A program made the translations under genes and the position numbers. Source: Bradyrhizobium sp. sBnM-33 (lineage in GTDB: Bacteria > Pseudomonadota > Alphaproteobacteria > Rhizobiales > Xanthobacteraceae). Taken from it: a DNA stretch of 64,000 nt. The stretch spans positions 3,782,001 through 3,846,000 of the forward strand of contig NZ_CP136624.1 in the NCBI RefSeq assembly GCF_032917945.1, written 5' to 3'. A model generated the notes under the pieces. It ran no database searches, was not told where the DNA came from, and worked only from the letters and a program-made list of their open reading frames with translations. This document shows positions 9,177-19,293 of this stretch, piece after piece (the first letter of the stretch is position 1; each line of letters begins with the position of its first letter).

Positions 9177-10538
9177 CTAGCCCCGGAGCCAGGTATCGAC
9201 ATCGTTGGGGTCTACATCGCTGGCCCCATGAATGGTGGTCGTCGCCACTTGTGCGGTGCCATCCATGGTGGCGACCTTGGAGGTTCCGATCAGAGTTTCG
9301 CCCGGGTCGAGCGCCTGCATTGCGGCATTGGAGTTGTCGAGTGTGTAGATCCACACGCCGGCGGCCGTCATGATGATGGTGCCATAGCCTCCATGACCCT
9401 TTATCGGAGTCGAGGCAAACTCCAGCGGCGGGAACTGCTGCTGCGCCGTGGGGCCGCCGGTCTGGTTAATCGCTTGCAGCAGCGGCGAAATGAAAAAATA
9501 GGGCGTCCCGGATCCAATCGGGCCGTAGCCTCTCCCGAAGTTGGAGAGGACGGCCTGCTCGGCCGCGTGCAGCTCTTCCATTCTCGCCGCCGAGTGCGTG
9601 ACTTGGCTCACGTTAATTGGGGAGCCTCTCTGGGTGAGCACGACTGTCTCGCCGGGATCCACAACGATGATGTGCCGGAGGATCGCCTTCTTCCAGAGCT
9701 CAAATACGGAGTGCTCAAGATCCTTGTCGTCATCAGTGTCGTTCGTGTCCCACGCCTTGGCGTCGCTCAAAATTGCGAACCCCAGGGCGAGCGCAAGCGT
9801 GCCGAAGCCGGCGGATCGTTGCAACGACGCGATCGTGGCGAGCACGGTCCTATTACTGATTTCAAGCTTCTGAAATATGTTGTGGAGGTGTACTTTGACC
9901 GTGCCTCGGGAAACGTTCAGCTGGCGCGCAATCTCTTTGTTCGACAAACCGTCGCACACTAGTCGCACAATTTGGCGCTCGCGGTGCGTCAGCATCCCCA
10001 GCATTTTTTCGATTTTGGCGCCGTCTACTTTCTTTCCGTTTGGCGAGAGGTCTTGGGACTGTTCCGGTGACGCACTGATGCGCTCTGTCATCAGCCTCAG
10101 GGATCGCAGCATAGTGTCGAGGTTCGCGTACTTCGAAATTGCACTGCAAGCACCGGCCGCGATTGCCGCGGTGAGATCGTCGTCGCATTCGGAATCGGTA
10201 AAGAACACCAGCCGTGTGGAAAGATTTTCGGCTTTCGCAATGGCGAGGATCTCGGATGCCGTCAGGTCAGGCAACGGGTTAGCAAGAAGCGCGACGTCGG
10301 GTGCCACATTCCGAATTGCTTCGAGGCAGCTTGTTCCGGTGCTACACGACGCAACAATCTCGAAGTCGCGCTGTGCTGCGAACACCGACCTCAACCCCTG
10401 GAGAACGATCGGTTGTCGATCTGCGATCACGAGTCGGATGCAGCGCGTGAATGTTCCCTGGTCCGCGGACACATCTAACATGGGCTTGACCTCGCCTGCC
10501 CAGCGCGGTGCCTTAGTCCTCTTGCTACCCCGACGCAA
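9177..10538 (-). CDS. LuxR-family regulator fused to a VCBS-type domain
   Basis: This 453-residue ORF starts as a response regulator: receiver about 34-150 and LuxR HTH about 180-235 (LTHRERQIVRLVCDGLSNKE). The phosphoacceptor position reads DVALLANPLPD, with Ala86 where Asp is expected, and the usual acidic pair is IADRQP, so normal phosphorylation is doubtful. After the HTH comes a short hydrophobic stretch (FGTLALALGFAILS), an unassigned region, and at about 385-440 a VCBS-like repeat (VWIYTLDNSNAAMQALDPGE, then TTIHGASD). VCBS repeats belong to secreted adhesins. The TAG at 9177-9179 is followed in the same frame by the RTX ORF, so regulator, VCBS and RTX form one frame broken by one stop. 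It may be a fusion of a regulator gene with an adhesin gene. Confidence 0.75.
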   Translation of the reverse strand: MRRGSKRTKAPRWAGEVKPMLDVSADQGTFTRCIRLVIADRQPIVLQGLRSVFAAQRDFEIVASCSTGTSCLEAIRNVAPDVALLANPLPDLTASEILAIAKAENLSTRLVFFTDSECDDDLTAAIAAGACSAISKYANLDTMLRSLRLMTERISASPEQSQDLSPNGKKVDGAKIEKMLGMLTHRERQIVRLVCDGLSNKEIARQLNVSRGTVKVHLHNIFQKLEISNRTVLATIASLQRSAGFGTLALALGFAILSDAKAWDTNDTDDDKDLEHSVFELWKKAILRHIIVVDPGETVVLTQRGSPINVSQVTHSAARMEELHAAEQAVLSNFGRGYGPIGSGTPYFFISPLLQAINQTGGPTAQQQFPPLEFASTPIKGHGGYGTIIMTAAGVWIYTLDNSNAAMQALDPGETLIGTSKVATMDGTAQVATTTIHGASDVDPNDVDTWLRG

Positions 10539-10848
10539 AGTCTAAATTGTCTGGCGTCGGCAGCCCGGGCTACCCGCCTCAGTGCCTGAACCGGATAACT
10601 CATTTTCCAGGGGAAGGCGAGCTAGCTGCCATCAGTTTGCTTTTTGGTGCGGTGCGAGACCCGTCCAACCCACTTAGAAGTCTTAGATATCTTACGTTCA
10701 GAATGGCTCCTTGTTGTGCCCCACCGCAAGCCCTAGGTCTAGCCTTTATTAGACTAACTGGCGAGAATGATTGATTTTTGCACGTCCAGGTTGTCACCGC
10801 TAAGTGCACTGTTGTTGAACATTCTCCCTCTGTCGTATCTTTACGTTT
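10539..10848. other. 310-bp intergenic region
   Basis: Lies between divergently read genes and probably holds promoters for both. Overlapping ORFs here have no recognisable motif. Confidence 0.45.
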
Positions 10849-11001
10849 ATGGCCCGCGAGCGAGAAGAATTGGCAATCCATGAAAAATTGGCGCGCTGTA
10901 GACAGCTCGCCAGAGAGTTGATTAGGGAACCAACGGCAACAGACCTTCGCGAATTAGAGGCAGAATTACTGGCTCAGCTCCGACGACTGAAGAAGCAGTA
11001 A
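10849..11001 (+). CDS. Small charged helical protein, 50 aa
   Basis: The ORF runs from ATG 10849 to TAA 10999-11001. The product is almost wholly helical and charged (MARERE at the start, RELEAELLAQLRRLKKQ at the end) and looks like a short coiled coil. A strong terminator begins at its stop codon, which supports it being a real transcript unit. It resembles small unannotated proteins common in Bradyrhizobium. Role unknown. Confidence 0.6.
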   Translation: MAREREELAIHEKLARCRQLARELIREPTATDLRELEAELLAQLRRLKKQ

Positions 11002-11026
11002 GGCCGCCCCAGTTGCGGCCTCTTTT
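11001..11026 (+). terminator. Rho-independent terminator
   Basis: AGGCCGC (11001-11007) pairs with GCGGCCT (11015-11021) around a 7-nt loop and is followed by CTTTT. It sits at the stop of the 50-aa gene. Confidence 0.75.
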
Positions 11027-11169
11027 AACGGCGTCTCCTAGCACCTCTTCAAGGAACATCATTGGCAGCAGGGCCGATGTCATCTTTTGACACGTAACGA
11101 AATTCGATACCTGAGCTGCTGCCGGTTTGATGGACACCGAGATTGGGTGTTTCATGAAGCCGGAGGTAG

Positions 11170-11445
11170 GTGCTGCAGAGACGGAAGTTCAGTCGAGAGT
11201 TCAAGATCGAGGCGGTTAAGCTTGTCAGGGAACGAGGGGTGTCGGTGGCGCAAGCAGGCCGCGACCTGGTCGTCATGAGAACGTGCTGTGCAAATGGGAA
11301 GGAGGTCGGCTCCGACCCTGTCCAGGCCTTACCCGGCCACGGGCAAATGAAGCCTGAGCAGTTGGAGATCGAGCGGCTGCGGCGCGAGGTCACCAAGCTG
11401 AATGCCGAGCGGGACATACTAAAAAACTATCCAGGCCGTAGCGCG
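11170..11445 (+). pseudogene. IS3-family transposase OrfA remnant
   Basis: The frame opening with GTG at 11170 reads RRKFSREFKIEAVKLVRERG, the N-terminal HTH of IS3-family OrfA proteins. It later contains PGHGQMKPEQLEIERLRREV and ERDILK, the leucine-zipper segment. The middle is scrambled (DLVVMRTCCANGKE in place of the usual helix) and the end departs from the family after ILKN. No OrfB is present. DNA just upstream (about 11110-11168) may be the element's leader, but I cannot define inverted repeats. It is a decayed relic. Confidence 0.75.
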
Positions 11446-11687
11446 CCTGTGCGGGATAGAAACAGCCGTGTGCTATCCTCTGCGGCTGGGAGGGTAGGGG
11501 CCGTCAGCTTATTGGAGCACTGTCCCCGTTAGAAAACGTGGTCCATGGGTGCATGCGGATTTGAGAGTGGTGACATCGTTCCAGCGGCGATCCGGATTAG
11601 GAAGATGACAAATTGGCATAACCCAGACCCTCCTGCCCATGATCGGACGGAGGACTTGCGATCGACTGATCTAAGCAAGGAAACGCA

Positions 11688-12014
11688 ATGAGAATAACCG
11701 TGAAGACCATCGTACCAGGGGGACTCGCTGCCACCCTGCTGGCGTCGGCGGCAACGGCTGCCCCGTTCAACCCGACTATGATCGGCTCGGGAGAGATCGC
11801 CGGCGTCGACCAGGTCCGCCTGGTTTGCAACGAGTTCGGCCGCTGCTACCGGACCCGCGGACCCCGCTACGTCCAGCCCTACTACGGCAGCGACGACGGC
11901 TACGTGGTGCGCCGGAGCTACGGATATTACGGCGGCTCGGGCTACGATCGCGGCTACGGGTATTATCGGGGCGGGCCGAGCATCGGCTTCCCCTTCGGCA
12001 GCCGGAGCTGGTGA
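11688..12014 (+). CDS. Small secreted Gly/Tyr-rich protein
   Basis: A 108-residue protein with a clear Sec signal peptide (MRITVKTIVPGGLAATLLAS, probable cut after ATA before APFNP). The mature part has one CNEFGRC pair, then a Gly/Tyr/Arg-rich tail with repeated YGYYGG and YDRGYGYY. Such proteins are common in Bradyrhizobium envelopes, with no assigned function. ATG follows a purine-rich AAGGAAACGCA. A strong terminator follows. The protein at 38107 is of the same general type. Confidence 0.8.
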   Translation: MRITVKTIVPGGLAATLLASAATAAPFNPTMIGSGEIAGVDQVRLVCNEFGRCYRTRGPRYVQPYYGSDDGYVVRRSYGYYGGSGYDRGYGYYRGGPSIGFPFGSRSW

Positions 12015-12020
12015 TTGACG

Positions 12021-12048
12021 AAAGGGCCGCCCTCCGAAGCGGCCCTTT
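12021..12048 (+). terminator. Rho-independent terminator
   Basis: AAAGGGCCGC (12021-12030) and GCGGCCCTTT (12039-12048) form a 10-bp stem with an 8-nt loop, just after the secreted protein's stop. Confidence 0.75.
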
Positions 12049-12252
12049 CCCTGAATCCTAGAGCGGGCTTGGATGAGTTGATACTGCTGAGACCGCCTGG
12101 CGCGGCGCGACGTTCGCGCCCGCTTCTTGGGCTTTCTCGGAGGCGAAATGCGGCCCGCGCGAGGAGGTCCGCTCGTCGTCTAAAGCGAACAGGGCTTCAG
12201 CCTGAAAAGACATCGGCCATCGATGCGGAGCGGGCTTTTGCCGGCGGCGCGG

Positions 12253-12456
12253 CTACAGAACCTGAGCCACGCCTCGGTACGTGATACCCAAGCTACCCGC
12301 GGCGCAAAGCGAAAGGTCGGGGATGCGGTTGCGTGGTCCTCGATCGATAATACGAACCACCACCGACCTGCTGCTCGCAAGGTTGGTTATGCCTAACCAA
12401 GCCGAGACCGTCGCGATCGTGACTATTCGAAGTAACGCACGCATCATCAGCCTCAC
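12253..12456 (-). pseudogene. Truncated RlpA-like (DPBB) gene
   Basis: The 67-codon ORF begins with a signal-like hydrophobic segment (MRALLRIVTIATVSAWLG) joined directly to ITNLASSRSVVVRIIDRGP, the central motif of the RlpA double-psi beta-barrel. It continues PDLSLCAAGSLGI and GVAQVL. RlpA is a peptidoglycan lytic transglycosylase. The stretch that normally carries ASWYG and the catalytic Asp is missing and the barrel end is cut, so this is an internal-deletion remnant and should be inactive. Confidence 0.55.
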
Positions 12457-12596
12457 AAGAAATCAAAACAAAAGACGATCCCAACCCACGCGGCTGTGTT
12501 CCGGGAAGATGCGCAGCGAACCGGAGTGAGGGATGATAGCTGCCGGTGTTTCAGATGTGCGAAGGCGAGGCTGGGCGCTGCAGCAAGAGGTCTGAC

Positions 12597-12848
12597 TTAG
12601 GCCGTCCTTGGTTGCCCGGGGACGGCCTTTCTTCGCAAACCACTAAAGTCCGGCCGAACGTCAGCACCGCGGTTGCCGCAAACGTTGCAGACGAACAGAC
12701 TTTCGATATCCGACAGCCGCAGATGGTCTGGCCAGCAATCGACTGAGAGCTTCACGGAATGAGCGCAGCGATAATCGCTGCAGAACACGACGACGCCTGA
12801 GGCACCCAACTCCCGCATCTCTCCAAAGGTAAACTTCTCGTCTGGCAT
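12597..12848 (-). CDS. Small Cys-rich hypothetical protein, possibly zinc-binding
   Basis: An 83-residue protein with a Cys pair near the middle (CSDYRC) and another in CNVCGNRGADVRPDF, spaced like a zinc ribbon. It resembles a small unannotated family that I associate with Bradyrhizobium, which ends in the same GADVRPDF motif. ATG at 12848 or the internal ATG of MRELGASG could be the start. Role unknown. Confidence 0.65.
   Translation of the reverse strand: MPDEKFTFGEMRELGASGVVVFCSDYRCAHSVKLSVDCWPDHLRLSDIESLFVCNVCGNRGADVRPDFSGLRRKAVPGQPRTA
12599..12628. terminator. Hairpin at the 3' end of the Cys-rich gene
   Basis: AGGCCGTCC (12599-12607) pairs with GGACGGCCT (12620-12628). On the plus strand TT and CTT follow; on the minus strand it lies within the last codons of the 12597-12848 gene. 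Confidence 0.4.
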
Positions 12849-13047
12849 GCGCCCAATTCTGCCAAGATTACCCTCCAGTCTGAATATGCCATCTGGCTAA
12901 TGAACCGAGTGGCAGTCCCGGCGGGTGTCGTCCGCAAGCATCCTGCGGTGCCCCGGATGTTCACAAAACTTGCTGAGTGTGCGGGTGTAGGCACCAAAAA
13001 CCTCTTTCTGTTGAGAAAGTTTTTCCGCTTAAGCATTTGATTTTACT

Positions 13048-13076
13048 TGGTAGCGCGGAGGGATTCGAACCCTCGG
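13048..13076 (-). tRNA. tRNA 3'-end fragment (T-arm, acceptor and CCA)
   Basis: On the minus strand the sequence reads GAGGGTTCGAATCCCTC followed by CGCGCTACCA, that is, a T stem-loop with GTTCGAATC, the 3' acceptor half and an encoded CCA. The upstream bases do not make anticodon or D arms, so it is a fragment. tRNA 3' ends are common attachment sites of integrative elements, and this could be an att remnant. No integrase is visible nearby. Confidence 0.6.
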
Positions 13077-13452
13077 CCCATGATAAAAGTCACATCAAAA
13101 GTAGCACTGACACACGGAGTCCTTGGCTACCATTTTGCTACCCAACTCCAGAACACCAGATAGTACAAGGCAATATGGTCCGTCACTGGCTGACGACAAT
13201 ACGTCGACCAATTCAGCTGTTTCGAGATGAATGAGTATTGCTTAGGATGGCGGGAAGCGAACTCCAAAACCGGGGTGGAGGAAGTTGATGAAATCTTCCC
13301 GTTCGAGCAATGAGGTGAGGACCGTGGTTGGCGACCGTAGCTTTCAAACCAATCTCCGAAAAATGGCGGCAATCTGTACGTTCAGACCGCCGTTAGGAGG
13401 AGGGTGCCTCCGCCTCGGGATTTTTAGATGTGCGACCAGGCGCCTCCGGCGA
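13077..13452. other. 375-bp stretch without a supported gene
   Basis: Short overlapping ORFs only. Lies between the tRNA fragment and the frameshifted terminase-like gene. Confidence 0.4.
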
Positions 13453-14024
13453 CTACGTTCCGGGGAGTCTTTCCATGGAGGCCTGAAGCTCTTGCACCGA
13501 CCGATCGGAGAGTCCGATTGCTTTACATTGGTCAATCAATACGTCCTCGAGTTCTTTATCGCTCATCCGCGCAAAAGCTGCAGACGCGCCGATTTCGTGC
13601 TTCTGGATCAGCAATCCGGCTATGTGAGCTGCCGTCTTTAGCCCGTTTATCGCTGCGTCCAAATTGGATTTGAACACTCCTAGGTGATTGCCCTTGCGGT
13701 CGTAGACAGGTAGCCCTCGGGTCGAAAGATCGATCACATGCTTTAGTCGAACAATGATCCATTCTTCGGTTAGCCCAGCGCGTGTATCCCTATCTCCCTA
13801 GCCTTGGCTTCTTTTGCGGCACGCTCTCCAACGATTTCCTCGACACGAGCCTCAATTGCAGGACTTCTGCAAAGCCTATTTGCGTTCGCCGGTTTATAGA
13901 TGTAGCCGCCCGCTCGATAGGGATCGGCCTGACTCTTGCCTGCAGCTAAAGCTTGGGCGACGATCTCATACTTAGGCTTGGATAGTGCTGGCATGCGGTG
14001 CGCTCGAACGTCATTACACATCAA
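13453..14024 (-). pseudogene. Frameshifted phage terminase-small-subunit-like gene
   Basis: The 5' frame (from 14024, probable start MPALSKPKYEIVAQALAAGK) has the N-terminal layout of terminase small subunits: a helix, then PANANRLCRSPAIEARVEEI. It stops near 13770 after IHALG. Shifting one base continues without interruption as AGLTEEWIIVRLKHVIDL and then the downstream frame (RGLPVYDRKGNHLGVFK to the stop at 13453). One base is missing near 13775. The terminase link is by general resemblance only, hence moderate confidence in function but high in the frameshift. Confidence 0.6.
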
Positions 14025-14693
14025 TCTTTATTACAAAGATATCCAAAGCGCAAAATCGAGAGGGAGAGGTAAGTGGACTTGTGGCCTCGCCAGTCTAACG
14101 ATGGCGTGTCCTGGCGATTCAAATTCCACTGAAGTAGAACGACTTCATAGTGTTCGGTGATTAACCCCCGTGCAGGCTCTTCCATTCCTTATTCCTTATT
14201 CAAGCTCAGACTCAAAGCCTCGCCCTTTCCCCCCAAGGTCTGAGCCATCGCCCTTACCGCAGCTGCTGACCAAGCAGAGTCCGCCTGTAGACAGACCGGA
14301 GGCCAACCCTGCCGTGTCAGGCTAGTTCCCAAGAAGGTGTCAGGCAGCGTCGGTTGGGAGCGCAAAAAAGCGCGTTATTGCAAGCATCCGAGCGCTTACG
14401 CTCATGCCTTGGTTTAAGGGTGGCACACGGCTGCTCCGCCGAGCGGCGCTGCGGCAAACGAAAATACCGTCGTGCTAAATGGGGTAATAAAGCGCTGTAC
14501 CCGAGGATTTGTCTCGAACGTTCGACAATGGCTTTTGTCCGACCTGTGACGAGGGTGCGCACCCACCATCAAATAACGGAAAGAACTCATACGTCCCCTT
14601 CGGCGCATTAAAGGGGGCCATAGCTCGTGGAGCGAGAGTTGACGAAACCAATGTGGAATGCTGCAATGCAAACTTGTTAAGTGCGAGCGTGTT
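14025..14693. other. 670-bp stretch without a supported gene
   Basis: Several overlapping ORFs under 120 codons on both strands, none with recognisable motifs. Confidence 0.4.
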
Positions 14694-14888
14694 ATGGGCG
14701 AGATCGTAGAGCGTATTTTGAGAACGTCAGGGCGCAGCGATTTGGACGCGCAATCGCGGGCCAAGATCGTGCGTTATCTTGAAACGCTGAAATCTGCAGG
14801 GAACAACGACAAACAACAATTGGCTACCTTTGGCCTCGCTTATCTCGAACAGCTCCTTAATCCCGACCCTCGATACACCGGCTGCTAA
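14694..14888 (+). CDS. Small hypothetical protein, 64 aa
   Basis: The likely start is ATG 14694 (MGEIVERILRTSG); the frame is open 36 nt further upstream. The product is helical and soluble and ends DPRYTGC. A frameshifted paralogue lies at 2158-2371, where KKISRYIETLASAG and DPQFTGC correspond, which argues that this is a real family. Role unknown. Confidence 0.65.
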   Translation: MGEIVERILRTSGRSDLDAQSRAKIVRYLETLKSAGNNDKQQLATFGLAYLEQLLNPDPRYTGC

Positions 14889-15346
14889 ACTAGGTGAGCA
14901 CCGCCGGCAGGATTCCAACTGCTTGAAAGTTGTAGTCGTTCATCCAGCAACTCTCTTTGGCGGCTGGGATGATGCGAGGGTCGCGCGCGACGCCATCGAG
15001 TTCAACCAGATGGGCAAATCGTTTGATCTCTTCGCGCTTTGTGCGGCTGCGGGGAGCAGCTCTCTCATTTCGTTTGCAATCTCAGCTTTCCAGCCTCGTC
15101 TACGTCGCAAGCAGGGACGCCGCTCGAGGTCATTTCTCCTTGCAAGCGCAGCGGATTGCGGTCTGGGGCTTAAAGGAATTGTCGGGCTCTTACTGGCCAG
15201 TCTGGCAACGTGACGGCTCAACTCAACCAAGTACTTTGTTTGAGGTGACACCTAATGTCACAACCGGAGGCTGCAGATTGAGCCTATTCCGGCCCGGCGC
15301 GCGTAGCTCCCAACACGGCAAGCAAAACGCTAATAAGGTTGGCTAA
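14889..15346. other. 460-bp stretch without a supported gene
   Basis: Overlapping ORFs on both strands without motifs. It lies downstream of rmlA; I see no clear terminator. Confidence 0.4.
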
Positions 15347-16213
<867 letters not shown>

Positions 16214-16228
16214 GTTGCGCTCCAGTAC

Positions 16229-17122
16229 CTAATGATTGGCGCCAAGGAGGCGATCCATACAGTTGTCGAGAGACCGTTCTAACGGCGGCATGTGGAAATC
16301 AAAGACGGTCGCCAGCCTTTCGCAACCGAGCCGCGAATTGGCCGGCCGAGCCGCCGCCGTCGGATAGTCTGCGGTTGAAATGGCGTCCACGGGTACGAAA
16401 CGACCGCCTCTTTTCTGTTTACCTTGCATAATCAGACGCGCAAAACCGCACCATGTGATTTCATCAGGTCCGGCGAGATGGGTAACACCGGCAAGTTGTT
16501 GCTGCCAGCCAATAGATTCGATTTTGCGCGAAATCGCGATAATGGCGTTCGCAATGTCCGGTGCAAAGGTTGGACATCCTATCTGATCATCCACCACGGT
16601 AAGTCTGTCACGAACATCAGAGAGGCGTAACATTGTCCGAACAAAATTATTTCCGAACGGCGCATATATCCATGATGTGCGGAGAATGACATGCCGGTGG
16701 TTGGCTCTCGCCACTTCGTGCTCCCCTGCAAGCTTAGAGCGTCCATAAACGCTGTTCGGCGCCACGGCATCGGTCTCGACGTAAGGGCTTTGTTTTTTGC
16801 CATCGAAGACATAATCCGTCGATAAATGGATAATCGGAATGCCCAGCTTGGCGGCCGTCGCTGCAACAATGCCTGCACCGTCGCGGTTTACTGCGAAGGC
16901 AAGATCGGGTTCGGATTCCGCACGGTCAACTGCAGTATAAGCAGCTGGATTGATCACCACATCTGGCGAGAACGCGAGGAGGGCCCTCTCGACCAGGTCG
17001 CCGCGAAGAATATCGACATCGGGGCGCCCGGCGCAACCGATCACCACATCCGGGCGGTTGGTCGCCGCTTCACGCAACGAGCGTGCGACCTGTCCTTCAG
17101 TGCCAATTACGTAGACCCGCAC
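16229..17122 (-). CDS. rmlD: dTDP-4-dehydrorhamnose reductase
   Basis: Final step to dTDP-L-rhamnose, NAD(P)H-dependent. It has a Rossmann N-terminus with GTEGQVARSL (7-16), the STDYVFDG motif, and YGRSK as the catalytic YxxxK. The length of 297 is normal. It sits 16 bp after rmlB and 15 bp before rmlA. A broken second copy lies at 39890-40480. Confidence 0.95.
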   Translation of the reverse strand: MRVYVIGTEGQVARSLREAATNRPDVVIGCAGRPDVDILRGDLVERALLAFSPDVVINPAAYTAVDRAESEPDLAFAVNRDGAGIVAATAAKLGIPIIHLSTDYVFDGKKQSPYVETDAVAPNSVYGRSKLAGEHEVARANHRHVILRTSWIYAPFGNNFVRTMLRLSDVRDRLTVVDDQIGCPTFAPDIANAIIAISRKIESIGWQQQLAGVTHLAGPDEITWCGFARLIMQGKQKRGGRFVPVDAISTADYPTAAARPANSRLGCERLATVFDFHMPPLERSLDNCMDRLLGANH

Positions 17123-17138
17123 GATCTACTCCGTGTAT

Positions 17139-18179
17139 TCAAAGGCCAAGCCGTTCGCCATGGTAGACGTTATCACGAAGCGGTCTCCACCAGTCAGCAC
17201 GCTCGAGATACCAACGGACCGTCTTTTTAATTCCGGTTTCGAAGCTATCCTGGGCGCGCCAGCCGAGGTCTGCTTCCAACTTTGATGCATCGATGGCGTA
17301 GCGCCTATCGTGACCCGGCCGATCGGTGACATATTTGATAAGACGATCGTGACGCGACCCGGACGAACGCAGCTCATCCAGGCAAGCGCAAATCTGCCTG
17401 ACCACGTCGATGTTGCGCCGCTCGTTGCGACCGCCAACATTGTAGGTCTCTCCGGGAACTCCTTTTTCAAGAATCAATCCCAGTGCGCGTGCGTGGTCGT
17501 CGACGTAGAGCCAGTCTCTGATGTTGGAACCATCGCCATAGACGGGCAGAGGCTGATCATGCAGGGCATTCAGTATCGTCAATGGAATGAGTTTTTCGGG
17601 AAATTGATAGGGACCATAATTGTTAGAGCAATTCGACACGACGACCGGTAGACCGTACGTTCGGTGCCACGCTTTGGCCAGGTGGTCGGAAGCAGCCTTT
17701 GTCGCGGAATAGGGCGAGCTTGGATCGTATGGTGTCGCCTCGCTGAACAGTCCGACATCGCCGAGCGAGCCGTAGACTTCGTCTGTCGAGACATGCACGA
17801 AGCGAAATTCCTTGCGCATTGTCTCGTTGGCATCGAGATACTCGCGCGCGGCTTCGAGCAGGTTAAAAGTTCCCACAACATTAGTCTGAACGAAGACGTT
17901 CGAACCACAGATCGAGCGATCGACATGGCTCTCGGCCGCCAAATGAACAACAGCATCGGGGCGGTATTTGGAATAAATGGCCCTGATCCCTTCGCTATCG
18001 CAGATGTCGAGCTTTTCGAAGGCGTAATGCGCGCTGGATGCAACCGAAGCGAGGGACGTAAGGCTTCCAGCATAGGTTAGCTTGTCGACGACAATAACTT
18101 CATGGCCAAGGTCGGCGATGAAATGCCGGCAGACCGCCGATCCGATAAAACCCGCTCCTCCGGTGACAACAATTCTCAT
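17139..18179 (-). CDS. rmlB: dTDP-glucose 4,6-dehydratase
   Basis: Converts dTDP-glucose to dTDP-4-keto-6-deoxyglucose. [14 protein letters not shown] (7-20) binds [14 protein letters not shown] contains the family's active-site Thr-Asp-Glu, and [12 protein letters not shown] contains YxxxK. Full length at 346 residues. The ATG overlaps the rmlC stop (ATGA at 18176-18179), implying coupled translation. Confidence 0.96.
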   Translation of the reverse strand: MRIVVTGGAGFIGSAVCRHFIADLGHEVIVVDKLTYAGSLTSLASVASSAHYAFEKLDICDSEGIRAIYSKYRPDAVVHLAAESHVDRSICGSNVFVQTNVVGTFNLLEAAREYLDANETMRKEFRFVHVSTDEVYGSLGDVGLFSEATPYDPSSPYSATKAASDHLAKAWHRTYGLPVVVSNCSNNYGPYQFPEKLIPLTILNALHDQPLPVYGDGSNIRDWLYVDDHARALGLILEKGVPGETYNVGGRNERRNIDVVRQICACLDELRSSGSRHDRLIKYVTDRPGHDRRYAIDASKLEADLGWRAQDSFETGIKKTVRWYLERADWWRPLRDNVYHGERLGL

Positions 18180-18775
18180 GGGTTAAAAATCCTAGGAACA
18201 AACTTGAAAAATGATTCCAGCTCGGAGAAGGGTGGATTGGTCCGATCTTTTTCCGCAACGATCACGTCCGTCGGCGAAATTCCCCAGTTGATCGCAAGGT
18301 CCGGATCATTCCAAGCGATGCCGCGCTCACATGCCGGATCCCAATATTCCGTCACTTTGTAAATGACCTCGCAGTGCGGTTCCAATGTGACATAGCCATG
18401 CGCGAACCCCACGGGGACCCAAAGCTGCTGCCAATTTTCTGCGGAGAGTTCCGCAGTAACATGCTGGCCATAGGTAGGCGATCCCTTGCGGATGTCGACT
18501 GCGATATCGAGAATCGCGCCGCGCGTGCATCGTACGAGCTTTCCCTGGGCGTGAGGTGCGGTTTGAAAATGCAGCCCGCGCAACACGCCACGCTGGGCGG
18601 AATAAACGTGATTATCCTGGACGAACGCCTCGGTCACGCCTGCGGCCGCCAGAATATCACTGCGACTTGTTTCCGAAAAAAAACCGCGGACGTCATGACG
18701 TTTGATAGGTTTGATCAGCAAGACATCTTCGATAGCCAAAGTCTCAATCTGCATTTTAAGGTTCCACAGAGGCAA
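18176..18775 (-). CDS. rmlC: dTDP-4-dehydrorhamnose 3,5-epimerase
   Basis: Epimerises dTDP-4-keto-6-deoxyglucose at C3 and C5. Family signatures: [20 protein letters not shown] with the catalytic His of RGLHFQ, and [20 protein letters not shown]. The likely start is the internal ATG of [11 protein letters not shown] (residue 9), since the first eight residues (MPLWNLKM) are not family-like. First gene of the rmlCBDA operon; its promoter must lie in 18776-19290. Confidence 0.94.
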   Translation of the reverse strand: MPLWNLKMQIETLAIEDVLLIKPIKRHDVRGFFSETSRSDILAAAGVTEAFVQDNHVYSAQRGVLRGLHFQTAPHAQGKLVRCTRGAILDIAVDIRKGSPTYGQHVTAELSAENWQQLWVPVGFAHGYVTLEPHCEVIYKVTEYWDPACERGIAWNDPDLAINWGISPTDVIVAEKDRTNPPFSELESFFKFVPRIFNP

Positions 18776-19293
18776 GCCTATCCAATTCTAAACGCATTCT
18801 TCCGGGCAACAAATATTTATCAAGTGAGCGTAAGCAGTGTGATTAACGTGTCAAATGACGCGCCGGCCCCTGCTTTGTCTGGAGCGTTCGCCCAAATCTC
18901 GCCGCTCACAGGGGGCGGGGCGGTTGTCGCAACCACGACGTTCCTTGATCGCGCTCTACCATCGACATTAAGTCGTTAGCCATGTGTTTGATATCTTCCG
19001 CATTTCGGAACTCGGCGGCTATGCTTTGCTTTCCGCGGGCGGATCCAGAAAGTGTGTCCTATAAGCGAAGGCCACTTTAATCACCACGGCACCCTGAACC
19101 CCGGTGCGACCTTACCGTCATCCGCAGCTGTACCGTCCGCAACCAAGATCGGGGACGATCGCTGCAGTTCTGACGACGGTTCCGGCATCGACAGAAGCGA
19201 CCGCCTTGGCGTAATTCGCGAAGATCAGTTGACGGAGATAATAAGATAATATTTCATGATTTAAATCGAATCAGAACGTTGACTGACGTGCCG
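18776..19293. other. Divergent intergenic region between rmlC and an H-NS-like gene
   Basis: About 500 bp without a supported gene. It should contain the rml operon promoter on one strand and that of the H-NS-like gene on the other. The last 60 bp before 19279 are AT-rich. Confidence 0.5.
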
